This document shows positions 58,877 to 60,999 of a stretch of 60,999 nt of DNA, one piece after another (the first letter of the stretch is position 1; each line of letters starts with the position of its first letter). The notes below the pieces were generated by a model. That model was not told the DNA's origin. It made no database searches and saw only the letters and a list, made by a program, of their open reading frames with translations. The stretch is taken from the NCBI GenBank assembly GCA_964571295.1, contig CAZNAO010000003.1, positions 1-60,999 on the forward strand. The letters are read 5' to 3'. The stretch comes from UBA922 sp964571295 (GTDB lineage: Bacteria > Patescibacteriota > Patescibacteriia > Magasanikbacterales > UBA922). A program made the translations under genes and the position numbers.

Positions 58877-60110
58877 AGGTGCCAAACCGCGCCGTCGCTA
58901 TGGACGCTTGGGCGCGATCAGCCTGTTATCCCCAGAGTAGCTTTTATCCGTTGAGCTTCCACCATCCTATGTTGTATGGTCGGATCACTAACTTCCACTT
59001 TCGTGACTGCTCGGGTGGTAGCCCTTGCAGTAAAGCCGACTTTTGCGTTTGCACGTCCAGTCCGATTTCCATCCGGACTAAGTCGACCTTTGTAAACGCC
59101 TCCGTTATGGTTTGGGAGGCAACCGCCCCAGTTAAACTACCCACCAGATACTGTCTCCATTCCCTGATTCAAGGGGACAGATTAGGTGTATCACAGCGCA
59201 AGGGTGGTGTCTCATTGGCGCCTTTCGGCTCCCACCTACACTGAACATGCGAAGCAATACACCAATACCAAGTTATAGTAAAGCTTCATGGGGTCTTTTC
59301 GTCTAGCTACGGGTAAGTCGCATCTTCACGACTAATGCATTTTCGCCGAGTACATGGTTAAGACAGTCCACTCATCATTATGCCATTCGTGCGGGTCGGA
59401 ACTCACCCGACAAGGAATTTCGCTACCTTAGGACGGTTATAGTTACCGCCGGCGTTCATCAGCGCTTCGGCTCAAGGCTTTGTATTGCTACTAACCTCTC
59501 CCCTTAACGTTCTGACACTGGCCAGGCATCACCCCCTATACATCCACTTACGTGTTCGCAGGGAGCTGTGTTTTTGATAAACAGTCGCATGGAGTCTTTT
59601 GTTGACCCGGTCAGATGACCGGGAGGCCTTATCCCGAAGTTACGGCCGCTTTTTTGCCGAGTTCCTTAACCATGTTTCTCTCGTTCGCCTTGGTCTTCTC
59701 GACCTACCCACCTGTGTCGGTTTACGGTACAGTTTGATATTGCCTAGCGTCACGCTACTTTTCTAGGCACTCCGCTAACCTCTATTGACCTTGCCCGAAG
59801 ACTCAGTCTCTCCCTTGCGGGACGTACATTACCTGAATACGCAGAAGCCGTTGAAATGCGCATAGCGCAACAAACAATACCAAGTGCAGGAATATTAGCC
59901 TGCTCTTCCATCGACTACGCCCCCTTGCGAGGGCCTCACCTTAGGATTGACTAACCCAGGGACGATTCTCGTGGCCCTGGAAACCTTGGGTTTTCGGCGT
60001 GAAGGACTCTCACCTTCATTATTGCTACTTGTGCCTGCATTCTCTCTTCTGAACGCTCCACCAAACCTCGCGGTTCAGCTTCGCAGCTGTTCAGAATGCT
60101 CCTCTACCAC

Positions 60111-60224
60111 TGCCGAAGAAAACTCTCGCATCCGATAGACACTTATCTAAACTCATTTACAGAAAATGCTCCGCATTTTCTGAGAATTTATATAATAATC
60201 AGATACAAAGTTTTCTTCGGCAAT
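60111..60224 (-). other. expanded helix 45 of 23S rRNA
   Basis: At the position of E. coli helix 45 (about 22 nt) this 23S has about 114 nt, closed by a perfect 14-bp stem (TGCCGAAGAAAACT with its complement) and containing an AGAAAATGC/GCATTTTCT hairpin. No intron core motif is present. Confidence 0.7.
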
Positions 60225-60275
60225 CCGCAGTTTCGGTATAACACTTAGCCCCGGTACATTTTCGGCGCGAAGACT

Positions 60276-60307
<32 letters not shown>

Positions 60308-60999
60308 AGATGGCTGCTTCTAAGCCAACTTCCTGGTTGTATAAGAATCGACACCACTTTCTACACTTAGTGATAATTTAGGGACCTTAGTTTGCGATCT
60401 GGGCTGTTTCCCTTTTGACCTATGCAGCTTAGCCCGCATGGTCTGACTTGTATGCTTGTAATCTCTGGTATTAGGAGTTTGATTGAAGTGAGTATCCTTT
60501 CGGACCTCAACCTCATCCAGTGCTCTACCCCCAGAGGGACCACATACAGCTAGCCCTAAAGCTATTTCGAGGAGAACCAGCTATCACCGAGTTCGATTAG
60601 AATTTCTCTCCTATCCACGACTCATCCCGGAGTGTTGCACGGCTCGTGGGTTCGGTCCTCCAGATCATTTTACTGATCCTTCAACCTGGTCATGGATAGC
60701 TCACCCGGTTTCGGGTTGTATATGTGCCACTGGCGCCCTATTAAGACTCGGTTTCCCTGTGCCTTCGGACCAGAGGCCCTTAAGCAAGCGACACACAATA
60801 CACTCGTAGGCTCATTCTTCAATAGGAACACGGTCACCCTTGCGGGCTCCCGCTCCTTGTAAGCGTATGGTTTCAGATACTATTTCATCGCCCTCCCGGG
60901 CTGCTTTTCACCTTTCCCTCATGGTACTAGTCCACTATCGGTCACAATGAGTATTTAGCCTTATCGCATAGTCGCGACGGATTCAAACAGGATTTCTCG

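Noticed and set aside
60111..60224. A second 23S intron
   Set aside because: The insert is one closed stem with internal hairpins and lacks group I P3/P7 motifs. It is better described as an expansion segment or intervening sequence.

Overview
The window looks like a chromosomal scaffold from a member of the Candidate Phyla Radiation (Patescibacteria), most likely a Parcubacteria/Paceibacteria-type organism. Sequence-based reasons are very compact gene spacing with many 1-60 nt overlaps, weak or missing Shine-Dalgarno sites, several promoters that sit directly on a start codon (leaderless mRNAs), a group I intron in 23S rRNA, shortened 23S helices, a tRNA-Ile with anticodon UAU, a TrbC/VirB2-like pilin protein, and RNase J. 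TGA is a normal stop, so this is not one of the recoded (UGA = Gly) CPR groups. There are two runs of N (100 nt at 3167-3266 and 10 nt at 46017-46026), so the sequence is a scaffold.

Layout. 1-3.2 kb: partial secreted sugar dehydrogenase-like beta-propeller, alpha/beta hydrolase, and a YadG/YadH-type ABC-2 exporter. 3.3-10 kb: DoxX proteins, a class I glutamine amidotransferase hydrolase, a MarR-controlled heterodimeric ABC exporter, thymidine kinase and a lipoprotein. 10-14.6 kb: the most unusual region, a three-gene cassette with its own promoter that encodes a stand-alone reverse transcriptase, a six-helix ABC-exporter-like protein with a decayed ATPase, and a membrane-anchored phospholipase D-like protein. 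14.7-17 kb: DUF4173 and DUF2975 membrane proteins with a YozG-like regulator. 17-21.1 kb: a copper-resistance island (csoR-copA-HMA/TauE-like-cupredoxin-like). 21-29.6 kb: tRNA-Asn, SIMPL protein, DoxX, trpS, aminotransferase, RNase J, tRNA-Leu, an oligopeptide-binding-like protein and secG. 29.7-34.8 kb (plus strand): DsbA-like oxidoreductase, Cys-rich pilin-like membrane protein, uvrA. 35-38.3 kb: rplS, gmk, an RluA-family synthase, tRNA-Ile(UAU), an HD hydrolase and a Lys-rich DNA-binding-like peptide. 38.4-45.2 kb: endonuclease Q, a DUF559 protein, and a three-part ATP-citrate-lyase-like enzyme split around a LemA/TPM pair. 45-52.6 kb: an rRNA methyltransferase, GNAT, and a UDP-GlcNAc supply block (YvcK, HAD, GlmS, GlmU-like uridylyltransferase, HAD), then a class I aldolase. 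52.7-55.8 kb: zinc uptake (znuA divergent from zur-znuC-znuB). 55.8-57.8 kb: lgt, DUF2177 and DUF1295 proteins. 57.9-61 kb: 5S and 23S rRNA on the minus strand, the 23S running off the end of the window.

How it fits together. Most genes serve housekeeping or cell-envelope tasks in a reduced genome. Metal handling is tightly organised: the CsoR operator fills the spacer of the csoR promoter, and the znuA and zur promoters diverge and share palindromic TTGCAA elements. The strongest candidate for an undescribed system is the reverse transcriptase - degenerate ABC - PLD cassette. I know of no named system with this combination, and its function cannot be read from sequence alone. A second layer of interest is a family of word-like short repeats that forms inverted repeats between genes, sits inside the 23S intron, and appears to have supplied the C-terminus of UvrA and the N-terminus of an RluA-family enzyme.
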